NCBI GenBank assembly: GCA_023078685.1
Contig: JALGAS010000001.1
Span: 5,952,001-6,016,000 of the forward strand
Length of the DNA: 64,000 bases
From: Neopestalotiopsis rosae
Taxonomy: Eukaryota > Ascomycota > Sordariomycetes > Amphisphaeriales > Sporocadaceae
Direction: 5' to 3'
Positions 46,209-57,724 of this stretch are shown one piece after another; within the stretch, counting starts at the first letter, position 1, and each line of letters starts with the position of its first letter. The notes below the pieces were generated by a model. That model searched no databases. It was not told the origin of the DNA and saw only the letters and a program-made list of their open reading frames with translations. Position numbers and translations under genes: made by a program.

Positions 46209-48245
46209 GATGCTAAGGAGCGTCAGACATGAGAATGTGAAGGGCGTGAAAGATAGGTACATGGACGGGGAATCCGCTACCGAGGGATTGAAGTCTTTAT
46301 CAATGTCGCATTCCAACGTCCTTTTAAATTCGTAAATGGAGTATAAGGCTACAACCTGATCGAGATTTTTTAAGAAGTTTACCTAGTAGATCATTAAACT
46401 GGCCCCCAGGTGGGGGTAGCCTGCCACGGCAGCGTTACTGAATTGAGAGCCCCCCCCCCCCCCCGACATAAGTCTTTCAGCTGAGCTCCAACCCGACCGG
46501 ATCTATCCAATTGCGTGGAAGCAAAGGCGGAAGACAGAATCACTAAAAATATCACGTCCTCGGTACCGTGCAGAATTCACGCGTCAGCATGCCTGTCATC
46601 CTCCATCTTTGCATTGCGACAGAATCACAGACTAGGACTTTGTTGCGTAGCAGACTACCCTGAAAATTACGAATAAATGAGGCTATGCAGGGAAGTTATA
46701 GAAATCTACACACCACTCAACTCCAGGACATATAATTTTTTATGTTTGTGAAGTGTGATGCACAATAGGCTTAGCCTGTCTCACAAAAGCCTCAAGTGGT
46801 CGTCATGCAGTCAGGATAAACGCCACTTTCATGCTTTCGCACTTTGCAATACGCATATCATCGCGACCTGATTGGGAGCTGACTTGCCGGGGAGGTTTGC
46901 AAACTGTAAGGCTGCCAGATGAGCTCGAGTGGCAAACTATATTTGTACAGCTTTAGCTTTACAGGAAAATCGTAGCCGACCTGTAATAGTAGGAAAGTCT
47001 TTACAAGTAAAAAACCCACCATCGCGAAAGTTGTCTACGTATTTGACATCATCGCGAATTCAAGGAATGGTCCATTTGTGCGGATGGAAGGGAAGCCAGG
47101 CTGAGGGTGTGAATAAGGTGTGACGCCTATGCAAGGGGTAAGAAGTATACCCCCGTCGAGCCTTACGCTCAGGCGTGCCCAACCCCAAATTTCTCTGATC
47201 CCACGTGTTACGGGATTCGCACACTCTGCGCCCGATCAAAGTATGAACATGGAACATAGCAGATTTACCGGTCACAGATCAACAGTGCCAACTTCGCGTC
47301 CGAGCTTGAAGACCGTGGCCCATTGGTACTCAATATCCTGGCTGCTTTATGTAACCTCATCATTTGGTACTTATGTTACATTGCGGATGTCTTAGACCCA
47401 GTAGCCCCGTCTAAGACAATTCGTCAACTCTAGAGATAGCAGAGAACAATTGACCGCGCAATAGCCCGTCGTTAGAGAAATGCGACTTCAGATTCTTTTA
47501 CACGCACCACGTGTTTTATATTGTAGTCGGAATCACGTAATGCCATCAATGCTTAGTCGTTGAGCAGTATAACAGAACAAGTTCGCAGAAATTTCGATCC
47601 CAAGCTATTTCAAATCCTTGTGTTTAACAGCTCATCAGACAATTGCTCACGTCTCTTCCGTGAGAGCAAGCGATGGAAACGGAATAAACCGACATAAAAT
47701 GATCTGGAAAAGCTTGGCATCACTACGAATGCTTTGAAATGAATTGAATGGGTAGCGTTAGATTGAGCAATTGCCGCCACATTTGATTTATTTCTCTATC
47801 TGGTCATGTGGCTCAATGACAACCAATAATCTTATTTCACGTCACGGAATATTTTGCTTCATGACGCTTGCACCCGTCTCGGGTACCGCATTGTCCACTG
47901 CGTGCGGGTTCGCTGATGGCCCCAGGGGAACGAAGTTGGCGTCGGATAGGGGTCCGCGGAGGTTTGAACAATCATGACAGTCTATTATCTAGGATGACCC
48001 CCTATCACGTGTCATTGCATATGTATGCAACAATTGCCAGTATAGTGGTAAGTATCATTAGTGGTACGACGAACATGGTCCTTGCTGCATCCAAGTCCAC
48101 AAAACATTTTCGTACTCGTTTCTAGGCAGCAGGTCACTGGTTTCGCCCGACGAATAAGATTTTCCTTACAGCGGATCTCGCGTGCAAATCCATCCGAGTC
48201 TAGCGACCGGGAAAACGATTTTAGTCGATGTCCAGGCGTTTGTCC
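46209..48245. other. Gene-free stretch with a poly-C run
   Basis: About 2 kb without a recognisable gene. A run of 15 C occupies 46450-46464. Short frames near 47120-47395 and 47771-48125 show no motif. Confidence 0.4.
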
Positions 48246-48293
48246 GTACGCTCGGCACATCTAATCACCATTTTAGCAGTAACCGAGCAATCG
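48246..48293 (+). pseudogene. Relic of a P5C reductase 3' end
   Basis: These 48 bases match the 3' coding end of the intact P5C reductase in this window (about 44098-44145) at roughly 39-40 positions, including a shared CCATTTTAGCAG block and the flanking GTACGCTCGGC and AACCGAGC. Several differences are C-to-T or G-to-A type. The rest of the gene is not recognisable here. Confidence 0.5.
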
Positions 48294-48701
48294 GACGCAT
48301 ATGACGGATCCATGAAGTGAGTACTTCCACTACTGCTGCTCCATATGTAAGATCTCGATGTGACGACCACACAGCCAGGCCTTGATTCGTGAATAGCAGG
48401 TGGCTGAGGGGTTGGTATGATACCTGAAGGTTATCAAAATAGGTAAATTAGGAATGTATCGCAAACAACCCTACCAACCATATCTGGATTGATCCATAGG
48501 GGGGCCTTTTGAGAGTATCTTGGAATATCTCGCGAATTACCCGAGAGCTGGCCGAGAACTGGCCGGGACTAATTTAGAGTGCAACTTACTCGATTTAAAA
48601 AACGTTTGACAGACGCATAATGGTCTGAATTGGATATCCGTATAAGGACACAATGTCACGTAGTCCGGTCAGCATATACTTCACTCGAATTCATTCCATG
48701 A
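48294..48701. other. Spacer between two relics; nothing recognised
   Basis: About 0.4 kb, no frame or motif of note. Confidence 0.4.
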
Positions 48702-48959
48702 TTGATACACGACGCGTACCTCGTATGTCTCGCAAATGGGATCCGTAAGTCGCGCATAAATCCAATCAGGCAGCTACAGGGAGACTTACTACTTGAATTC
48801 AAGAATGTATGGCATAATATGAAAAGGCTGAGCGAGAGGGATTGCACTCAATCAACGTCGCAACACCAGATCACAAGCGCATATCTGCAGGACGGGCGGA
48901 TCAAGGAGGTGGTCATGCTACTCGAGCATGTGGTGGCTATATATCACGGGATGCAATGA
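48702..48959 (+). pseudogene. Relic of a kinesin-light-chain-like TPR protein
   Basis: The 85-codon frame ends with SAYLQDGRIKEVVMLLEHVV, a close match to the TPR unit of fungal NB-ARC/TPR proteins (AYL-DG-IKEAV-LLEHVV). The preceding RDCTQSTSQHQIT fits the inter-repeat segment (LASQH-type). The frame stops right after one repeat, and no NB-ARC domain or further repeat is found nearby, so only a fragment remains. Confidence 0.5.
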
Positions 48960-49134
48960 CGAATCAGACGACATCCTACTCGATGCTGGGAGGGTTGTGA
49001 CGCTGGTGTACACGATGGATATCTTGGCGCATGAGAGTGGGCGTTAGTGGCCAAGCATGCACCGCCGGGTGCATACGATTCTATTGGATGGGCAGGTAAC
49101 GGGAAGTTACCACCGGGAATACCACCAGGTATAT

Positions 49135-52100
49135 AATAAAAGGAAAATACTAGCTTAAAAATAATAGAATAACCTTTTTTTATAATATAAATTATTTGCT
49201 TTTTTTCGGGAATTTTTTTACGTTTCCTTATTAAAAATTATTATATTGCGTAAAATAATTTATTAGCTTTATTATATAAGGAATATCGAAAAGCTTTATT
49301 TATTCGATAGCCGCTACCATAATTATTACGCTAAAATAAGGGGCGTTACGGCGCGTAAAAATCCGAAATTTCGAGAAAATTTATTTTTAAATCCGATAAA
49401 TTAAATATTATAATAATAATAATAAAAAATCCTAAGGAATTTTTTTTAAAAATTATAATATTACGCTTTTTTTTAATTATTCGTTTATTTTTATAAAATT
49501 AAACCGGCGAGCTTTTAATTATTTTAATTTTTTTGCGTTATTATTTATTTTACCCTAATCGGAATAAATATAATTTCCCTAGATTCGGGTCCGCTTTTAT
49601 TAATATCCTTATACCCGATATTTATACGTTCTTATTTTTTACGGTTATTTATAATATGCCTTATATTATAATAATTATAACCGTAGCGGCGGTTTAAATA
49701 ATCTTAAATTTTATATAATAATAATAATAATATTTTAAATAATTAGGCTATAATTCCGGAGAATTCGAAAAATTAAAATAACGAATTTAAATTAAAATAA
49801 TATTTATTTCCGAAATTAAAAAAATTTTTAATATAAGCGATATTTTTATATCCGTAATAATTATATATTTATTATAATTATAAGGAAATTCCCGGAAATT
49901 CCCCTTTTTTTAATTAATAATTAATATATTAGCTAAAAAACTTATTTTCGAAAGCTAAACCGGCAAGGATCCGCAAAATTATATTAATAATATAAAAATT
50001 TACGCTAATAACGGCTAAAAAAATAAAATTAAATATAATAAAAAAATAAAATTTATTTTTTATAATAAATTTAAAAATAATATACGGGAATAATATTTTA
50101 ATTTATTTTCGGAAAAGCGATAAAATTAAAACGATTTTAAAACCTTTTTTATTAAAAAATTTTTATTACGTATATACCGCATTAATTTAAATATTATGTT
50201 TTAAGGTCTAATTAGGTAATTATATATTTTAGGCATAAGGAAGCGTTTAATTATAGGATTCGTAAAATCGTTTAATATAAGCTGAAAAACGTAGTTTTAT
50301 TAAAGCTTAAAGAGAAAAAGAAAATAAATTAATTATAAGTAAAATTAACTCTTTTTTATATTTATAAAATTAATTAATAAAAATATTCTGGAATATATTA
50401 TTAATTAAATTAATTTATAATTAAATTAATTAATAATACGGTTAATTTATAATTAAAAAAAGTAATAAAATATTATAAAAAATATTTAGGTAAGGCTATT
50501 TTATAATATTGCTACCGTAATAGCTATTATTTAATAAAGCTTTACCGTACGTTAAAAATATCGTTAATAACCGATATTTTTATAACCTTTATAGCTATTA
50601 TAACGATATAATATGCGTTATAATGCTATTTTTATGCACTATTCGATGCTATATAATATCCGTGCAATACTCCCCTTATTAAATAATATCGGTTAAATTT
50701 AATAATTTTACGAACTTTTGGAATTTATCCCTAAGAAGTGGTTTCGTAAGGCCGTTTGCTGGAATATTATTCGTTAATATATATTTAATACGAATATTTT
50801 AATTTTCGACTTTTTAGCGGACGTAATAATATTATATAATAATATATTTCGTTTTTTAATAATATTCGGGGTTATAAGCTAAATTAATAGCTCCCGTATT
50901 ATTTTTTTAATTAATACGGTATTAATATTAATACCGATTTTTTAAAAAAAAAATTTTAATTATATAGCCTCCCGGGTAGCTTATTTTAGCCCGTTAAATT
51001 CGGCTTTAGTGGTTAATAAAAAAATCGTAAATTATTTTTTTAATTTTTAATTTATCGGTCCGTTATTTAAAGTAAATAAATAACCGGATATAAATTTACG
51101 GGTTTTATAATCTTTAGCAAAATCGGTATCGGAATATTTTATTAATCCGGATTTTATAATTCCGTTATAAATGATTTTAAAATAAAAATAGGATTTTATA
51201 TAATTAAAAACCTTTATTATTTTTTTTATCGAAATATTCGATAGGTTTTGTATAAATTTGGCTAAAAACGATATAGGGTAAATTAAATCGGGTTTAATTT
51301 ATATTATAGCGTATATTAATTTATTTAATAAATGCTAATATCGGTGGATAAATTCCGAAAAAGCCGGTTTTTCGTTAATTTTATTAATATATAACGATTT
51401 CGGAAAACCAGGATTTAGCGGTATATTAAATAGTTTTATATCGGAAAAACCGTTAATTTTTAATAAGCGTTTAAAATAAATTAATTAATTAATATAAATA
51501 ATTTTTTTTTCCCGGTTTTTTTTAATTTATATACCGAAAAAATATAAAATTAGTCCTAAATTTTTTATTTCGAAATTTTTCGAAATATTTTATTTTAATT
51601 AATTAATTTTCCGTAAATTAGGATTAAAAAATAGGAAATTATTTACGTAAATAATAATAAAAATATTAGGATTTTTATTATAATATATTAATTCGTTTAA
51701 AATAAATAAATTAAATCCGAGCTTTTTTAAAGCGTTTTTTTATATAATTTGCTTTAACGTAAATTTTATTTAAGGCCGTATAATATTTTTTTTAATAATA
51801 TAGCTTAGGTATTATTATTTTTTTATCCGAAATTATTTAATTCCGGATTTTCGGCAAAAAAATCGGATAATCCGGTTATTAGGATAATAAATATTTTTTC
51901 GTTTAATTCCCCGTTTAAAAAAGCACCGATTATATCGATTTATTCGATTTCCTAATTATAATATGCAAAAAAAGCTAATAAAAGCTTTTAAATAATAAAG
52001 TTTATTCCGATAGCGAAAATTTCGAAATAATCGATATTATATCGTTATTCGAATTTACGTATTATTAATTTTATTTTATATCGCTTAATATTACCGTTTT

Positions 52101-54658
52101 TATCGGTTTTGTTTTAAAAAACTTATTTAACGATAAATAGGTATTTATCGGCTTTTTAGACTTTATTACGATCGATTGCCTAAAAAATCCCTTTTTGTAT
52201 AAATTACCGAAATTTTTCGTAAATAGCTTATAGCTATTTTTCCTTTTCCGGCGTTTTTAACGTTTATTTAAGCGTTTTCGGTTTAATATAGCTATTATCG
52301 ATCGTAGAATAATACGAAATATTAGCGAATAATTCGTTATATTTAACGAATTTATTTCTTTTTTTTCCGTAAATTTCGGAAGGATTATTTCGATATTTAA
52401 TTTCGGAATATTCGAAAGGTTATTTTTATTAAATTTGGCGTTCCCGGGTAAATTTCATTATTTATTAATATTAAATAAATTTAATCGGTTAATATTTATA
52501 GCTATAAATTTTTTTTTTAATCGGAGGTTATAAAGATTATTAATTTTTTAATTTTCGTTTTTAAATAAATTAATAATTAAATTATCCGATTTAATATAAT
52601 AATTAATATTTATAATTTTTACCGTAAGGTTCGAGGTTCGATTTCCCGGAACGGTAATTCGAAAATTATTAAAATATTATAAATTCTCCGAATTTTATAA
52701 ATTTTAAAAATTATCCGAATTTTATAAATTCTCCTTTTTATTTCGATTTTCCGGCAAAAATCGAATATAAAAGGTCCGTATAATTCGTAACTTATACGGT
52801 CGATCGGTAATATAAACGTAATAAATTTTATTATTATTGTAGCCGATTATTTTTCCGTTTTCGGTAATATTACCGAATTTATCGGAAATAACCCGATTTT
52901 TTTAATTTATATATTAAAATAGGCATTTTAAAAATATAACTAATAGATATATTAGGCTTATTATCCCGTTACGGCTAAAAATAATCGTAAAATTCCTAAT
53001 AAAAAATAAGCTAATTAAACGATATAGCTATAATATTTATTAAATAAATAACGGCTTTTATAATAAATTCCTAAAAAATTTTCGGGAATTATAAATTAAT
53101 AAAAACCGTACGGATTTTTTCGATTATTATTCGATTTATTTTTTCGGTAATACCGTTTTATTCCGGTATATACGGAATAATAAGTTCGAAAATAATCCCT
53201 TTTCCGGTTAAATAATTATTTAATTTAATCGGAAAATTTTTTTTACCGTTATTTATATAAATTATATTCGGGTATCGACCGAATTATATTTTATAATATT
53301 CGATTTTTTTAATAATAATATCGAATATTTTAAATTTTTTTTAAAAAACCTTTATATTACGAAAGCCGGTTTTATTATCGGTAAAACCGGTTATATAATT
53401 ATAACCGGAATAATTAAATAAAATAATATATACCGTATCGATGCAAAATCGATATAACGGTATTTTTGCCCGATTCGGATTAATACGGGTTTAATTATGG
53501 GTAATTTTACCCGAAAAATAAGATTTATAATAAAAATTTTCCTTTTTTATTATTTTTTTCGGTATATTAGCGGTTATTTTAGCTATTTTAGCTAAAATAT
53601 CGAAGTTAGGGTAGCTAAAGACTTTATATTATTATTCCGTAATTATAAAGAAACTCGAATTATTATTTAATAATTCGATTTTTTCGAAATACGTAAAATT
53701 ATCGGATTTCGTTACCGATGCCGGTTCCGGGTAAATTACGTCGAATATACGGGCTTTTTTTATTGCTTTTAATAAATTTATAGCTAAATAAGCTATATCG
53801 GGTTCCGATTTATTTATTACGTAAAAAAAGAAATTACGTTTTTTTTAATTTAACGTAATAAACGGACGATTTTTAAAATCGTAAAGCTTATTCCCGCTTA
53901 TAATATTATTTTTTAATAATAAAATTAGCCGGATATAATATTTAGCGGAAATTTTAAAATATAAAATATATTTAATAACGTAATTTTACGTATTTCCCGG
54001 TTAATTTGGAATAAAAAAACGATTTTTTTTATTTTTTTTAAAAATATTTTTTTATTATCCGTAATAACCGGTAATAAACCGGTTTTTTCGGTAAATTCGA
54101 CGAATAATTTTTTATTATTCGCAATATATTTCGAAAAATTAATATTATATAGCTATTAATTTCGTAAAATAATATTAAATTTCCGATTATTCGGAATATT
54201 CGAAAAAAAATAAAATAATTTTTTTTCGGTAATTTTTTCGGAATTACGTAATAGTTTTTTTCGATTTTTTAATTTATTTAAGGAATAAGTAAATAAAATC
54301 GAAATATTCGGCTTATTCGATTTATTTAAATTATTCGAATTATTCAATTTATTCGAATTTTACCGTTTTTTTCCGCTTTTAAATTCCTATCGATTTTAAT
54401 TAATCCGGGAATTTCGGGAGTTATTTTTATTACCCGTAAAATAAAAATTTCTTATTACCAAATTTAAATCCCGTCGGTTTTCGTTTAATATATCGGTTAT
54501 TAAATTTTTTAAATTAAAGGGTATAAATAATTATAAGGCATTTTTTTAACGATTTGCCTATATAGGGTAGGCTAATTAAAAAGCGGTTATAAAAATCGTT
54601 TTTTAATCGATATCGTCGATTTTTGCCTTAACGTTTAAAAGTTTAAATAAATAGCTTT
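49135..54658 (-). mobile_element. RIP-mutated A+T-rich block with a dead Ty1/copia element
   Basis: Composition changes abruptly near 49135 to extreme A+T, with CA and TG dinucleotides almost gone while CG remains, the fingerprint of RIP. Read on the minus strand, 51780 down to about 50690 still shows the copia reverse transcriptase/RNase H order: IIIYVNN where YVDD is expected, LGLILYFFGI, IKPDLIYPISFLAKF, YSDTDFAKDYKTR, FISGYLFTLNNGPI, LTTKAEFNGL and finally NIPANGLTKPL. Many tryptophan and other codons are now stops. An LTR-like segment follows at about 50160-50680. The upstream part toward 54658 is more decayed, and sequence at its right end is replaced by the gypsy element. Not coding today. 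Confidence 0.8.
50160..50680 (-). repeat. LTR-like segment of the copia element, left copy
   Basis: It lies just beyond the pol end marked by NIPANGLTKPL (minus strand) and is repeated in inverted orientation at about 63050-63530; both share a TTGCACGGATATTATATA block and a block around GCGTTTAATTATA, allowing for RIP changes. The position beyond pol is that of a 3' LTR. Exact ends are not determined. Confidence 0.55.
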
Positions 54659-55170
54659 TGTTACGAACATGCACCCTTGCAGAAGGACAAACAACTGTGT
54701 TGGCGCTTAAGAAGGTATGCTGCGGGGCAGTGACCACGGCCCTGGCCAAAAGACCCAGCCACCCCCGCCAGCTGTCAACAAGTGTTGACAGGATCATGGC
54801 CTTGGCAATGATCCATTGGCATGGATCACAAGGATCATTGTGATCCATAAGATCCAAGAACAAAGGGGATCATACTTGTTGGTATGATCCAAGCAAACAT
54901 CAGTGAGGGAATGAATGGATATATTAGGGAGGGATTTCCTACGGTTACATAGACAGTCATTACCTCAGTGATCAATCTAAGCATCTATCTTACCCATAGG
55001 TGAAGCATTCAATACGCTTTGACGACTACACTTGTGAATCATTTCAGGACCACCATCTTCAGTTACTCATTGCTCAGTTCAGTATCTTGGCTAGCGTTCC
55101 CTGTTAGCATAAACCCCCAACACCTCTTATACTCAGGTTTATTCTAGAAACCCGTAGTATAGTCGTTACA
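54659..55170 (+). repeat. 5' LTR of the gypsy element
   Basis: 512 bp, TGTTACG to CGTTACA. The first third is packed with GATC-centred inverted repeats (54791-54890). A TATA-like GATATATTA near 54918 could be the promoter. I did not assign a primer-binding site. Confidence 0.92.
54791..54890. repeat. Nested GATC hairpins in the LTR
   Basis: Eight GATC cores in 100 bp arranged as inverted pairs: GGATCACAA (54823) with TTGTGATCC (54838), and GGATCATAC (54867) with GTATGATCC (54882), both 9 bp perfect stems, plus a 7 bp pair at 54791/54808. The identical set is in the 3' LTR (61954-62053). Confidence 0.8.
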
Positions 55171-55229
55171 TTTTGATCACTCTTGTTCAGGTACGTTCCC
55201 CCAGAAACTAACTGAGCAATATCGGCAGA

Positions 55230-57239
55230 ATGTCTACCGTCAGCAAGGACAGCGGCAGTAGCAAGAAAGGAAAGGAGACAACAAAGGCCACTCAGGAACA
55301 GACACCCCAAGAATCCCCCACTCAAGCTATGAGTATTGACTCCGATGGAGACGACGACTTCGAAGTCTCCAAGGAACAGTACGAAAGCATTCTTCGGGAA
55401 ATCAAGCGACTCCAGCGAGAGGAGGATCGCAAGGCCAAACTCATTCAGGAACTCCAGGATTCCAACACCGCTATGCGAGGAGCAGCCAACATCATCACCA
55501 CGCCAATCCAGAAGACTGATGGGCTCAAGTTCAACACTCCCGCACCTTATGATGGAACGCCTGGAGGGCTCAAAGGATACCTTGCCCAAGTCCGCGCCTA
55601 TCACTCCTTCCACATGGGAAGCTTCCAGAATGACCTTCAGAGGATCGTTCACGCAGCATCCTTCTTGAAAGGACGCGCCCTCGCGTGGTTCGAACCATAC
55701 CTCTCTGAAGCAAGCGAACATGGATGGATGTTGAGCCAGTGCAAGGCAGAGACACAGAAGATCTTCGGAACCTATGCCGGATTCGAAGAAGCACTCAAAT
55801 CACTATTCCAAGATCCTGACGAGAAGAGACAAGCCGAACGAGAACTTGAGAACCTCAAGCAGAAAGCATCCGCGTCAGTATACACTGCAGAATTCAAGCG
55901 GATCACCGCTCGCATGGACTGCACCGACGACACACGCATCATGCTATACTATCAAGGTCTCAAGGAAGAAGTCAAGGATGAGATCAGTAGGATCTTGTAC
56001 CTACCTACCGACTTCACCCAGTACGCGGAACTTGTGGTACGCATTGACAACCAACTATACGCTCGACGGTCTGAAAAGAAACAAACCCCGAAATACCAGA
56101 GCCGTACCACCGCCAACATGGGAAGACCCCGACAAAACGGATATAACAACCGAAACCGCGACTGGAAGAACAAGACGTCATACGGACAACACAGCGGACC
56201 CATGGACCTTGACGCTACCCAGCGAAAGGACAAATCCAAGGTCAAGTGCTACAACTGCGGGAAAATGGGACACTACGCGAGCGAGTGCAACCAACCAAAG
56301 AAACTGGGATTTAAACCAGTGCCAGAGGGCAAGAAGCAGATCTACAGCACCAAGCGAGAAGAAGTACCCCACGACTCTCTCTCCTGGACGGCGTGCTACG
56401 ACGACGAATGTCGAACGCATAAATCCAGCAAGCGAGACAGTGGATGGTACCCCAAGCAACCAAGAACCCTAGCCGCCGCGACGCGCCTGGGAAGGAATGT
56501 CCACATCGGATCAGAAGGACAACTGGTAGACAGCGATAGCGACACTATCGGCAGCGCTTCAGAGAACGAAGGCTACCACCAAGTCAGAGAAGCAGAACAA
56601 CAGCTTCGACAGCAACAAACGACCCCATCTGTGGACGACACTAGCAGCGATGAGGAGGATACCTACGAACCCATGGACACCGACTACAAGGGAAGAAGGG
56701 AACTCATCACGAAACTAGAAACCTCCACTAGGGATGAACTCGAACGGGAATTCAGACAAACCCGACGAATCGACACCAATGCCCAGTTTACTCTCTCTGC
56801 CGTGGAGATGTACGGCACGGGGCAACAACTAGCAGAAATCCTCCAGAAAACCACCGACACCCCATGGGAGCAGAGAACCCCGGGAGCCAAATTTGGAGAC
56901 GACCCCCGACTCAGCATCAAGCACCCTCAGCACCACCAGATCGCGTGGGTAGGATGCATCGACCCGGGATGCGACGAACACCTTGAAAACAAAACATCTC
57001 AAGGAGTATTCCCACTACGAATGGGAAAAGACGCCATTTGCTACCCCCATCTAGCTGAGCACGCAGGAAAGGCAGAAGTAAGCTACTGCGACGCACGAGG
57101 ATATGTCGTACTTGCTTTGCACCCTAGACCACCGCAGTGCTCGATCAACGAGAAAAACCATGGTGGACATGCCCACAGGATGACTGCATACGCCATATGC
57201 AAAACAAAGCAGAAGCATGGAAACGCATCAGAGACCTGA
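55230..57239 (+). CDS. Gag polyprotein of the gypsy element, 669 aa frame
   Basis: First ORF after the 5' LTR. The N-terminal 75 residues are Ser/Thr/Gln/Glu-rich with a coiled-coil stretch. The retrotransposon gag domain follows at about 95-270 (PYDGTPGGLKGYLAQVRAYH, ALAWFEPYL, then VYTAEFKRI). A basic linker leads to the zinc knuckle CYNCGKMGHYASEC near residue 350. The remaining 300 residues are a long acidic tail unlike short gag C-termini, with another Cys/His-rich patch. The next frame (57137-57724) overlaps the end in the -1 phase. Confidence 0.85.
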   Translation: MSTVSKDSGSSKKGKETTKATQEQTPQESPTQAMSIDSDGDDDFEVSKEQYESILREIKRLQREEDRKAKLIQELQDSNTAMRGAANIITTPIQKTDGLKFNTPAPYDGTPGGLKGYLAQVRAYHSFHMGSFQNDLQRIVHAASFLKGRALAWFEPYLSEASEHGWMLSQCKAETQKIFGTYAGFEEALKSLFQDPDEKRQAERELENLKQKASASVYTAEFKRITARMDCTDDTRIMLYYQGLKEEVKDEISRILYLPTDFTQYAELVVRIDNQLYARRSEKKQTPKYQSRTTANMGRPRQNGYNNRNRDWKNKTSYGQHSGPMDLDATQRKDKSKVKCYNCGKMGHYASECNQPKKLGFKPVPEGKKQIYSTKREEVPHDSLSWTACYDDECRTHKSSKRDSGWYPKQPRTLAAATRLGRNVHIGSEGQLVDSDSDTIGSASENEGYHQVREAEQQLRQQQTTPSVDDTSSDEEDTYEPMDTDYKGRRELITKLETSTRDELEREFRQTRRIDTNAQFTLSAVEMYGTGQQLAEILQKTTDTPWEQRTPGAKFGDDPRLSIKHPQHHQIAWVGCIDPGCDEHLENKTSQGVFPLRMGKDAICYPHLAEHAGKAEVSYCDARGYVVLALHPRPPQCSINEKNHGGHAHRMTAYAICKTKQKHGNASET

Positions 57240-57724
57240 GAATATCAGGAAAGCTCAAGATTGAACCAGTGGAAGAAACTTTCGATGTCCGGAACGTAAT
57301 GAATACCACCCGGAAAGAACCTCCACAGCCACTCCGACACACGGTCACCATGATATCCGAAGAAACCAACGAACAAATCAAGAAGACATTCACATTACCC
57401 CAGCAACCAACGAAGGAAGAACCTTCGCAGAAAGAATTCAACGATAAACTAGCCCAGCTTGAGGCACGATATCAAGAGGAAGGACAAGAGAAGCCACCCT
57501 CTTGGGAACTTCGGATAGAAGCATTGAATGAGCTAGCAAGAGAGCTACGCTCACCCAGACAAACCCCTGGAACGCAGGACGAAGACACAGGCGACGCACA
57601 CTACCGCCAGAAGAGAAATGAGACCCGAGAACAAAGGGATCAACGGATACTCACCAGCGCCGAGAAGCGACGCGCCAACAGACGAATCAACAAGGATTCG
57701 GGAAACGACCTGGACCACTTTTAA
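57137..57724 (+). CDS. Gag/pol linker frame, 195 codons
   Basis: Overlaps the end of gag by about 100 bp in the -1 phase and is itself overlapped (57622-57724) by the protease frame, again -1. It encodes a Glu/Lys/Arg-rich, probably disordered or coiled segment with no domain I know (SWELRIEALNELARELR). Either both shifts are recoding sites or one is a mutation. Confidence 0.55.
   Translation: MLDQREKPWWTCPQDDCIRHMQNKAEAWKRIRDLRISGKLKIEPVEETFDVRNVMNTTRKEPPQPLRHTVTMISEETNEQIKKTFTLPQQPTKEEPSQKEFNDKLAQLEARYQEEGQEKPPSWELRIEALNELARELRSPRQTPGTQDEDTGDAHYRQKRNETREQRDQRILTSAEKRRANRRINKDSGNDLDHF

Noticed and set aside
46450..46464. C15 run as a regulatory quadruplex
   Set aside because: A plain homopolymer with no gene nearby in the right position; also prone to sequencing error.
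47120..48125. Plus-strand frames of 68-91 codons
   Set aside because: No motif, intron structure or homology; lengths expected by chance.
52600..52680. GGTTCGA-type box in A+T-rich DNA as a tRNA gene
   Set aside because: No matching acceptor stem or A box could be drawn; RIPed repeat sequence.
54603..54863. Open frames inside both LTRs
   Set aside because: Identical in the two LTRs only because the LTRs are identical; no start context or homology.
55104..55721. Minus-strand 205-codon frame opposite gag
   Set aside because: It mirrors gag codons and shows no motif, unlike the Cys-patterned antisense frame at 61074-61685.
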